The notes below the pieces were generated by a model that had not been told where the DNA came from, ran no database searches, and worked only from the letters and a program-made list of their open reading frames with translations. The position numbers and the translations under genes were made by a program. Positions 27,201 through 39,000 of a stretch of 64,000 nt of DNA are shown here, piece by piece. Origin of the DNA: Augochlora pura (lineage: Eukaryota; Arthropoda; Insecta; Hymenoptera; Halictidae); contig NC_135775.1 in assembly GCF_028453695.1 (NCBI RefSeq), positions 26,012,545-26,076,544 on the forward strand, in the 5' to 3' direction. The stretch's first letter is position 1, and each line of letters starts with the position of its first letter.

Positions 27201-28351
27201 GTGCAGCGGCTGCATTCTGTCCGGGGCACAAAAGGAGCCGTAATGAGAGGGATCAAAGAAGAGAAAGGGTGAAAAACGCGGGGTTGAGCTACGTGTACGA
27301 GTGGCGGACGGAAGCAACGAAAAAGAACGGTGGAACGAAGAGAGAGAGAGAGAGAGAGAGAGAGTGATAGAACGAGAGAGAGCGAGAAAGAAGGAAAGAG
27401 AAAGAAAGGGAGAGGCTACAGAAAAGGGAAGAAAGAGAGGATACAGTTTGTGTGTGCACCTGCAGCGCGCTGCAGCTTCGACGCTGCCCCAGAAATGCAA
27501 CTGTCAGTGTGCCACGCATTGTCTCAAGTTTCAGCCAGCACGAAAAAAGCTTGGCTTTCATTCGGCGGGGGGCCCGGCTCTGAAAAATTTAATGAGAAAA
27601 TGAAGCTCCTCCCTCGGTACTCTGCCGGGGACAATGCGCCGAGTTAATTGGTTTCTAGCTTTCAAATCCGACGACCGGGCCTGGGAACGATAAATAATTC
27701 ACAATAATTTCCAGCTGACAATTTCGCGAAAAATTATTACCCAGTCGGAGAAGTCGTCGCTCCAACGAGTGGTTATTGTACCAGCTCGTCGTCGCTCATT
27801 GTATCTGCGACGTGTATTGATACGCTCCTCCACGCGAACCTCCCTTATCTTATCTTCGCAACTAACCCGATCTGGCTCTGTTGCGAGCTCCGAAACGTGC
27901 AACAAAGTTGTCGCGCGACTCGTCAGAATATCGATGCAATAAATACGCGCAGTTCCACCGTTTTAGACCCTGCCTCTGTAAACTGCATAAACAAGTAGAA
28001 CCGAGTGCAGTAAAGTGGAAGCAAAAAATGCATAGTTATTCGAAACGAGCCAATGTAGCAGCCAGCTGATGTAGCAACGACAGCGTTTCGAACAATCTGT
28101 GCTTGAAGTTCCTCGATCAGCGCCGAGTGTCACTGTACCTTTCGCCGACCACCTCGATCGTATTTAAAACACGACGTATGACTCAACGAACTCTCCCTTT
28201 AGCAGGCAGAGAATTACAGGCCGAGGAAGCGTGTCCGTAGAAACTGCATCGTAGGGTGGGAGAGCGAGATGCGAAGTGAGGAGGAGGAGGAGGGTCCGCC
28301 CATATGCGATCAATTCCAGCCCAGGAAAACAGAGCTCGATGCCGCGCGCGC

Positions 28352-28402
<51 letters not shown>

Positions 28403-29987
28403 CGTGTTTATGGCGTGTAGAGCGAGAGAGAACAATTGCCGTGGTCGTCTGCGGAATTAACGGTGCAAAGAGAGGGGACCTTGAAGTGTCTGGCCGCAGT
28501 TGCAACGTTCTCGGAGAGCCGGGAGAGTTGCGCGATCGATCCTCGGGTCTCGGGGTCGTCGAGTTCCTCCCTCGCTTCCAGCCCCAGGATCTCCTCGAGT
28601 GCGCTCGTGTGCGACTCTCCCTCTCTCTGCTGCTCTCTCTCTCTCTCTCTCCCCCGCTCTCTCCTGCGTGATTCGCCCAGGTATTTTTATTTCCCGGGGC
28701 TCTCTTACGGTTTTTTAATGCGCGACCGCGCGTGCCCGGTGCCGTCGCTCGCGTCGAGGTCGTTAATTCCTCTCGAGAGTGCCGTTAGAATCCTGCAGAA
28801 GCCCGCTACACGGACTCTTTCCGATTCATTCGTGCCCTCTCTCCTTTCTCGCTCTTTCTCTCCCGTCGCAGGTGATCTCATCGCTGCTTCCAGCCCAGTC
28901 TGGTCTCGTTTGCCCCCACCTCTCGACACCGCGGTCTACTCAGGTGCTAGGCTGTCCAACGTTACCTTTTATCCCGGTGCCGAAGTGCCACGACCGTTGC
29001 CGTTCGCGGAAACGATGACTCTCCAGCGGTCCTCTATCGCCAGCGATCCTCTATCTCTCCCAGCGCGACGATTCTAGGAGCTGCCAGCGGCTCGGGTTAT
29101 TCATCCGAGTTTGCTTCGCATGGTTGAGCCAATTGTCCTCGCAGCTGTTCATTAGACATTGTATCTCAGTCGCCGGGACACGTTCCGTCTATCTATTCCG
29201 ATACCATGCTTTTACCTATAGCGTGAGAGAATAATTGTAGACTACGAGCAATCCGAAACAGTCTGTTCACTTTTCTTTTAGACGAAACCATTGTAAGCGC
29301 CGTTCATCAGAGACTCAGCTCAGGGATAACATATTGTCTAAAGTCTTCGCAGCGTTTTATTAGGGAATACACCTCGGTTAGGATACGTCCTATTTGTTCG
29401 GATATTTTGCTCTTACCTGTGACGCAAGAGGATAATTATATGGAAGAATAATTATTTGAAGTTTGTCCATGTTTGATGGCATTGTCTTCGTTACAGTTAT
29501 TCAGAGAACGCGCTTCGCCGTGGGAGCCTGAACCCGCGTCGTGTTTACCTAACTGAATTCTCTTTTTTGCTTCTGCGCGAGCGACTCGTTGTATTTCAGA
29601 CACTCTAATAGCCTGCGGGCAATTTATTTGCGTTTGTTCTGGGTGACTGGAGCTTCGGCGCGAACCTATTGTCTCCAAAGCAGTTCATTAGAGCGCGCTT
29701 CGTGCGTCGTCTTGTCTTCGTCTTGCATCGGCGATCAAGGAGACGTGTTATTTTAAGGAAACCTACAGAATGTCGCGTCTTTGAGAGTCGCAAGAAGAAA
29801 TCGTTGTACACGGGACGCCAACACCTGTTGTGAAACAGATTCGCGTTGAGAGGAGTCGATGGGAGATCGGTAGCGGTAAACAGCGTTATCGGAGTAACGC
29901 AGCTGACCGGTAAATCGTAACGCGTGGAGAAGGCCCCTTTAGGGGAACTATGTTTCCGGTGCAGCGATATTCACGGTATAGCCTTCG

Positions 29988-30020
<33 letters not shown>

Positions 30021-33000
30021 GCGGTTTCGTTCAGCGCAGAGAACATTGTGTGGTGTAGCACTTTCGTCCGGCTTACCGGCTCTCTCTGTCTCTGTCTCTG
30101 TCTCACCCTTTCCCGACAATAGCCTCCTCGTCTTCCTTTTGTCCTCTCCCTGTATGTGTGTGTGTCATCTCTCTCTGGTCTCTTGTTTGGTGACGTAACG
30201 TGCTTCGTGACGGGAATTATTTTCGTCCCTGGAAATTCCGGGCCGCTTTGATTCGCCGTTAGCCGAGGTACCCCTTTGCCACGTACCGGAGAGTCAGTGG
30301 GCCGTCGTTATTGGCAGCGCGAACCTTTGACTCGCTTCCGACTTCCTCGGTTTATTCGCGAAACGTCGCAGAGCCTGTCGCGTGCGAACAGCAAAAGGCG
30401 CGGGCCGTTCAATTTCGAAATTGGAAGACCCGGTCGTTAGGAAAATTTTTTTAACGAGGATAATGGGATTTCTTGGCGAACGCCGGGGCCTCGTTTAAAA
30501 GCGCCAGACATTGTGGAATCGGCGAAGCTATTTGTGCTGGCAACGGAATCGATAGAAACGCGCGTCGCTCGAAGTTTCTCGTCGAGCAAACAGTTCGCGT
30601 AGGAAGCGTTAATGACTTTCGAAGCGTTTAAATATCGCCGGTCGAAGGACGGGGGAGGGCGAGCCTCGGGGTCCAGCCGCGATTTACAGATGGAACGCCA
30701 GTGATTTTGCCCGGAGAAAGCCGCGGCGCTCGTCCCATGGGGCCCCGTTGCGAACCTCTGACTTATAACCGTGTTACGTTCTAAGTACCGTAATACTGCT
30801 CCTCGTTGCCCCGGCCCGGGTCCCTTTCCTAATGGCCATTTGCATTTCTCAGTCGTCCAGTTTCTTCCGATCGACCCCCCTCGGAAAATTAATGCCTCCC
30901 GAGCCCGTCGAACCGTTTAATCGCTCTCCCGACGGAGTTTCCACGAAATAGCCGGGGTCTCGGTGAAATTTCATTCGCGGGTATCGATCCCGACCGGCGC
31001 GACGTTACCCGCCTGTCGATAAATACTCTATTCCCGTTTCTAATGGTGGATTGAAACCGGCTAGCCTACTTTGTCCATGTATTTTTAGCACCGCTCGAAG
31101 TACAGCGGAATTTCATTTGTCGAGGCCCCCGCGTGTGTAGAGGCGGTCCGCCACACCGAGGCTATTGTCTCTCCTATGTTTCGACGTCGTCCGGTCTCCT
31201 TCCTCGCCCGTCGGCTTCTTGAAACCGTCGATGCTTCGGACGCCCTTCGCGGGCTTCGCTGCTGGCTTCTTTGATCCACCTGCAACCCTTTTTTTCGCGT
31301 CTCCGAGCTTGTAACAGTAGACGGACCATCGTGTCTCGATGTCCCGCCTCTGAAAATGTCTCTCCTTGCTGGCAACGCCGAACTGGGTAAATGGGACATC
31401 TCCGGACTCCGCGAAAAGAGGACAAGGTTTCGCGATTTTCTTCGTCGAGTTTTCCGAAAGCATTCGCAGGGAACGTATACGTTTTTTCGGCGATTTATAC
31501 GAAACGGAAACCGCGAGATTTAATATTTCTGTAGTTAAAGGGGCGCTGTTCCAAAAATCTGGTTAGGGGAGAATATCTCTTTTCTTTTGGGAACGGACGC
31601 GCGGTTCGCCAGCACGCTCGTAGATCACGTTTCGTTTCTGGACAATGCACCGGAAACCGTCGACAGGACACTGTCCTCGAGGGGAACCGTGTTCTTCTCG
31701 CCTTCGAAACCATGTCGCTACTTCGCCGACCGGAACGCGTCTTATCGTCCCGACGCTTCGTCAATTAAATCCCTCTTTTAATTCATTCCTCTTTCGTTCG
31801 TTCACACGCCGGACATCTGTCCGCTCGCTGCGCCGGCCAATCTACGACCGCATTGACCGTCTCTGGCCAACTGGAACGATAGCAACGCCGTTCGTATCGC
31901 TGGCTATTCCTCCAAGCAGTTTATTCTTCCATTACGTGAACTCTATTTAACAAAAATCTCGTCTCTCGTTTTAAACTTTAAGTGCTCGATTATTCCAACA
32001 TTTTTGTATTAGTATATTTCGGAGTTTAATTATTTAATTAATTATTCTAGAAATAATAAAACTGAAGGTTCGAACCGATTTCCAAATACAGCAATTGCTA
32101 GATATTAAAACACACGCTATGTAATTTCTTTATGTTTTAATATATCTGTTAATAGAAAATAATAATATTGAAATGCTGGAAAATATTCGAAGGATCGAAA
32201 CTACGAATATTTAAATATTTGACCATTTAAAAGTTTCAATATTCGAGTCTTAGTATATACATAGTTTTAATGATTTAAATATCCAAGAATTTAAGAGAGA
32301 ATTTTCAGAGAAAATGTTAAAGAAAACGCGTACAGAAAAGGAAAGATAAGAACAGCCGTAATACGTCACGGTCTTTTAGAGGATCGTTCCCCGCCGCCGC
32401 ATATTTTCGCCGCAGCTCTCGGGGAGCCTCCATTAGTCAGTAGGACACGGAAATCTGAGGTCTGGCAGTCGCAGGATCCGTATCCCGCGCGTAATACTCC
32501 CGGGGAAAACTCGGTTTTCCGCCGAGCCAGAACAATTCCGCAGCTCCTCTGAATTCCTTCGTTTAACACGACGGAACTGCCGGGGCGCAGTTAATTATTT
32601 CGTTGCCGGGGATTGAAAGGTAGCTTGCGCGCGCGTGTGTGCACGTCCGCCTCGAGAGAGAAAGCTCTGTGCAGCAGGGGGGGAGGGTGAAAAGCTGCGT
32701 GACAAGACTCTCGGTGGAGAAGCTCGAAGGTGTTCTTCTTCGAAGGGGAGGGGAAGGGGTGGGAAGCGTCGGAGCAAGCACTTTGTCCTTGAAAATAATG
32801 AGATGCGAGGAGGCTCGGCGAACTTATGGAAAATGGGCCGAAGGGCGAGAAGGGACCCCAGACGACGGACTCCGGCCGTGGATTTCTTTAGCCCGAGCCC
32901 TTTGAGCTGAAATCTTTCAAAAGGGAGGACCAGATACCCGGGGCTTAGAACCCCGTCCTCTTTAATATCCCGTCGCTCTGCGGAACGTGCTCCCTGAAAT

Positions 33001-36000
33001 ATCGATCATGCTTTATCGCGTTCGCAATTTTTCATAGACCTTTAGCTTCCATCGAATCGCGTCGGTGCTGGAATTACCAGTTACTATATCAATATTTAAC
33101 TAATAATTCGTATAAAGACAAAGAGTTTCGATTTTCTATTAATTTTTAAACCTGGCGCAGGAATTGATTAAAATTCGATACGAATACCCTGTTCATTTCA
33201 AAAAATTATGCATTTGATTCCTTGGAAATGACGCGAGCGATCTTTATCTCGCGTCGCAGGAAACCACCGCGATTATCACAAAACCGTTATCGAGCGAGAT
33301 TTGACGTCATCGTGACGCAACGCGATCGTGTGTCGAAGGATTGAAGAAGCTGCCTGCACGAATCCGAGAAGGACAGACATTTCTACGAATTAGAGGCCAC
33401 GCAGACACGTTTAGTCTCGCGGAGAAATGGATCCCGATGAAACCCGGGGTTAGAGATTAGCTCTAGCACGCACAGTCTGCGGTTCCATGCCCAAGTGTTT
33501 GAGTACAGTTCGCAGCGCATCGGTTCGCCGATACTGTCTGCTTCGCTTTGTGGATCCAGAAATTGTTATCGGAGCTCGAACGGCAATCTCGCCGGATTAA
33601 TAACAAGGAAATCAGTGCCCCGAGCGATTTCCTTATTTGCCCACGGTATTATTCTGTGGCTCGCGCGAGTCGCGGCGACACATGGAGTCGGTTCCATATA
33701 AATCGATCGAAAGAAGAGTCTGTGCGCGGGGGAGACGAAGGGGTTTGGGAAAAAAGCGGAGGGTCGCATCCAATCGGAATACACGATGCATCAATATTTA
33801 CCGCGCGCGCGGTAGGGCTAATGGATTTCTTCATTACGATAATAGCGGGTCGCGTATCCGAGGGGGATTAGCGGAAGTAACCGAAGGGTTTCCGATAACA
33901 AAATGAAAAACCGACTCGTCCGCGGATTTGAAAAAGGCTTCACCCCCCGTCCACTGGCGCGGCCGCGCTACCCTTCTCCTTTTGTTATCGACCGCACGAG
34001 CTCTCGGATCCCACGCTAAATCGACGACGTCCGTCCACGAAATTCCACCGCCGGCGCTCTACTTTTTTTTGTTTGCTCGTTCGTTCGTTTACTGCATACC
34101 CCCCGCTCTCTCGCGAAGCTTTGGCGCCGCGCGGAAAACAAACGCGAAACAATCCCGCGCCGATCGGCAACCGATACGGGCTTGGGAAGGGTGGTGGTGG
34201 TGGTGGTACATATCTCTCGCGCGCGTTATTCCGCCGGAAATTTCGTTGCGTCCGACGGGGGTATACAGTGTTCGGAAGCCTCGCGCGATTTAAATAGTCT
34301 CGGGAATAATTTTCCGCGGAACCGAGAAAAGCATTAGTTACCTGTGTAATTTGCGATTACGATGCGCGTTTCGTTATCGAGGCGGTCCGGCGGGGGCCGT
34401 AAATCTCGCGCGATTCCGAGCCGGGTTCCAAGAGTGAATTCAGTCACGCGATGGTCGCGTTCGACAAAAAAAAGAAAAGAGAAAAAAGGTATTACACGTC
34501 GAAGTAGTTCTAATTACTTTAAAACCCTATCGGAAGCGGGATCTCGAAAGCGTGCGGTGAAAGGCTCGTCACGGAAAATAGAAGCATCGCCGCGTTCGGT
34601 CTATTTTCGAAACGATCGCGCGATTACTGTCTTATTCTGTAAAAAAAAATCGAGCAGCGAATAAACGAATGAACGAAGCGAATGTTTAGAGAGAGGAAGA
34701 TCGTCTTTCGCCTGCGCAGGCGGGGTCGATCCCACGTGCGTCGCGGTTGCGAGCCGGAAATCGGCCGAGCACGGAGGTCGAGGTTTTCTCGTGTTACAAA
34801 GCCACGGTTACACCGACGGCCGCAGGTAAAACACGTAACGCGCGCGCCGCGCAGTCAGGTGTGCACTGTTGAACTGCCGCTGCACGCGGGGCACGGTTTT
34901 TCGCTCTCTGCCTCTACGGTGCTCTGTATAATTTGTTCATTAGGCCGGTGTTTTTAGCGAGCCACACGACGCGTGAAACGGCCGTCCGTTTAATCGCGCC
35001 CGCGACGTCGAGCGGAGCAGCTCGGTCGATCGCGCGCGCCGTTCCTCCTCGTGGATCCACGGAGCGGCGACGGTCGTGTCTCGATCCAATACGGTGTCTG
35101 GAATTCTGCCGCATCGAACGATCGCAGATAGCGCGAGAAAACAAGAGGACAATGCTTCGCCTCGTCGACGAGATTAAAATGTCGCGGCACCGTCCGAGCA
35201 TCGATAAAGAACGTATCGTAATTCAAACGTTGAAAGTTTAACGGGCGACGCGGGTGAACGAACTTGACGGAGAAAAGAGCCCGTTGAATAATTAAAAAAG
35301 GGCATTACAGTCAGGTGAGCGGCCGCCACCGTCGCCGCCGTCGCACCGTTGCAACGGTGCAACAGAGTCACTGTCGTCCACGGATTCGATCGATTTCCCG
35401 GAGTCATTGACCTCTAGCACGATTATGCTAATACACCGCGCCGTGTGATTCGTTTCTGGCCGTTTAACGGCACGACGGACACGCGCGCGACACTCGTTTT
35501 CCGCGCGACGAGACGCGGGCGGAACGTCTCCGACTTCCGTCCGCGCGGAGACTGCGAATTTTCGAGCGCGATAAGATAGCGCGGACGTTTAGAATTTGTT
35601 AACCCTTTACTGCGTTATTATTTTCACGGCTACTGCCACGGTGTGGAAAAAAGGGTTAAGTAAGCGTCTAGTTGAAATGACTAAAGAACGAAGTCGAGTG
35701 TGGCGGGTCGAGTGAGAGCAACTTCTGCGAGAACGAGTCGTTTTGCTGATCGAAGTGGCTGAAAATAAAGTCTATACCTATAGACGAGTTAAATAAAGTC
35801 TATATTTATAGATATAATTATTTAAAGTCTATATCTATAGATATAGTTAAATAAAGTCCATATCTATAGATATAGTTATTTAAAGTCTATATCTATAGAT
35901 ATAATTATTTAAAGTCCATATCTACAGATATAATAATTTAAAGTCTATATCTATAGATATAATTATTTAAAGTCTACATCCAAGCCGCGGACGAAAGTTG

Positions 36001-39000
36001 ATCGAACGTTTCGGCGCGGCGGGTCCAGAAATTTCGTAACCGCGATTAAACGGTGGTTCATTGTTCGAGAAGCCGCGCCGCATTGTCGAGTCGACGATGC
36101 ACGGCTTATTGTCCGAGCGAGGATAACGGCTCTGTTCCCGCCGCGAAATATGCAAATTCGCGAAAACCGGCCGTTTTTCCGTGCGCGTCGTTGTTTTCTC
36201 GCGACCGAAAAATCGAGGCGGCCCCGCGAAGAACATAATCTGCCTTTTCAGCCGTCGACCAGATAATTTCGATTCGCGTCGCCGAGCATACGCCTGAAAT
36301 ATTTAATCGCTGGCACGGGAAACGTCTCTGCGTCTGTTCGCCTCTGACCTGAAAAATACGCTCGACGAACACGAGGTTTTCGACTGCTTAACCCTTTCGA
36401 TACGAGCACCCTCTCCGCCGTGACATTTTCGCTGGACGAATCGCTGAAAATTCGCACATGGCCAGTCCTTTATAGGAAAATTGCGCTGAGCGTTGAATAA
36501 AAACTATGCTTGAAAAAATAGTGTTTTTTTAAACAAAAAACGTTGCTTCCAGCTTTTGTATTAACAGATATAATTTTCTGTTATTTATATGGACACCAGA
36601 TATATCCGGCGCACGTTCATACCAGTCGTCCCATGCGCGCCGAATATATCCGGCACTCGTATCGAAAGGGTTAAACGATCCGCGATTCACGGGGGGGGGG
36701 GGGGGGGGGCCGCGAACGCGCGCACGGAATGTTTTGAGAACCGTCTCTCGCGGCCAATTGAGCGGGTAAAGGGTCCGAGGGAAAAGCGAGAGCCACGGTC
36801 CGGCGCAGAATCGGACCGAAAACGAGGAGCCCGGCGCTCATCGCACACACACACACACAGGCCAATCAGAATCGGAGGCCACTGTCAATCAAGTTCCACG
36901 AACCGGAGGGGCAGAGCTAGTTAGCGATAGTCGACGATAATAGCGAGCAGAAAGATCGTCGTTAGAGCTTTTATCCGCCTGTTCGGCGCAGGGGGGAGCC
37001 CGGCCAAGTGCCTCGTTCTTGCGACAACGGCTCCCCGTGGAACGATCGACCGCGCGCTGATTTTTTTTTTTTCATTTTAACAACGGAGAACACGGCGAAA
37101 ATCACCGCTAAAACCCGAGCGAGAATCGCCCTGCTTTGCTGCTCGTCGTTTCCGAGCGACCTCGCGGATCTAGAGCCACGGGAATTCGTCGGCTGAATCG
37201 GGCAACCTACCTTTTCGCTTACAACACGTTCAGCGATACGATACAGTCATATGCGACACTAATTTCTGACCAATTTTGAAAATTAATTTTTATTCCGATA
37301 TATTTAAATAAATTGCATTTGGCTAGAATATTTCGCATACGGAAGAGTTTTGCGATGCCAGCCTCTATGATAAATATCAACTTTCTAGTTTCGCTTTAAT
37401 TAATTAAATTGCTTTAACTATATCGGGATTTTGGTGGCTGATCGTGTCGAACGGATTAAACTCGAGAGAATTTTTAGAGGGTATTTTAATTAAAAATAAC
37501 ACATCGGCGCGTCGCAATCTGTCAAAACTGTCGTGCAACGTTTCTCCGAGGGGTGAAGCTAAGATAGGGGTGAGCGGACGCGGAAAGGAACAGGGGGATC
37601 GTTGTAAAACCAGTGCCGGCACAAATATCCATTATCTCGGGAGTTACGGGCGACGGTGATAACGCGAGAGCGCGGAGCACGCGAACCGGCGTGTTTCGCA
37701 TCTGAAATATTTCCTGAAGGAAAAGTGGTCGGAAATGTGTCGCCCGGGCAAAGCGTAATCTTCGTGTGTGCGACCGAACCTTCTCGCAAAAAGGGAAAAA
37801 GCGGCCGAGCGTGTGTGTTTCGTTGCTGCTGCTGCTGCGCGCGCGCGCGCCCCGTTTTCTGGATGGAAGATATTTCTCGAGTGGAATTGCGCGAGGTCGC
37901 CGCGAAAAATTCAGAAACACCGAGAGACGCCCGATAATTCACAGCGAAACCTGGGTAATCCGCCTCCGCCGCGAATTTTTCGCGTTCAAATATCTTCTCA
38001 ATTTTCAAACAATCAAGTCGCCGGCCTCTTTCATTTTAAAATATTCCTGGCTCTAGGATGCCTCGTTTAAATATTCAGTTTCCTCTATTTCACAGTTTTT
38101 AAATTAAAAAAGTTCTCGGCGCCCTAATTTTTAAATGATCGATTTTACTATATTCTTCAATGTTAAAATATTCAAATTTCTAGGTTCTCTGGTTTATAAA
38201 TATTCTAATCCTTTTACCTCTAAATTTTAACCCTTTGAACTCCAGTCGTGACTCTAAACCACTAAGATTATTCTGTCACGTCCCGAAATAATTTTTATAC
38301 CAACAAAGTTTAGATTAAAAAATTCTTAACAGTAAAACTATCGGTCACATAAAATGGAAACACTGTGAGCCAGAAAAATTATTTTAGAGTTAAAATGGCC
38401 TCGAGTGCAAAGGGTTCAAACACTCAAATTCCTCGGCACTTTAATCCTCGAATTAATACCGCCGAGTTTTATTAAGCGACGCGGATTTATCGGCCGCCGC
38501 GATTTCGTAACGGCGAGATGCGTCCCGGGGTTTTCCGGTGAAGGATTACGGGGCGGTTTATCGGGAAGCGCGCGGTTTTCGTATCTGGGTCTGGCAGGAC
38601 GTGGATAGAAAATGGATTAAAGAAGTGATTCATGCGTCCCCTGTCCGTCCGCATTACACGCGACTGCAGCCTTATTGCAACACGGAAACTCGAAACGACA
38701 GATACAGTTAGAGCCCGCGCGGCGCTCCTCCCGTCACGACCATTGAACCTCTTCTTGTCCCGCGCAGCTTTTGCGGGGACCTGTACGACCGCAATAAATC
38801 CGTCGATGCACGTGGAGCCGCAGAGAGCCCCGATATCCCACACCGATGCATCGCTCGATGCACCGAGGTGACGCGCGCGCTGCCGGGTCGTCGGTGCAGC
38901 ATGCGCCAGAAACGAAAGTTTCCGATGCACCGCGTCGGAAACCAGAGAGCCCCCCCGCCCGCCCCCCTCTCGAGAACTTCCCCGATTGCACAGTGAAACG

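Noticed and set aside
28436..29077. 213-codon open frame on the plus strand in intron 1
   Set aside because: It is Ser/Pro/Leu/Arg-rich, runs through CT repeats and resembles no family. It is best explained by GC-rich sequence with few stops.
34817..34830. GCCGCAG/GTAAAA in intron 1 as a ratchet point
   Set aside because: The upstream sequence is purine-mixed and lacks a polypyrimidine tract.
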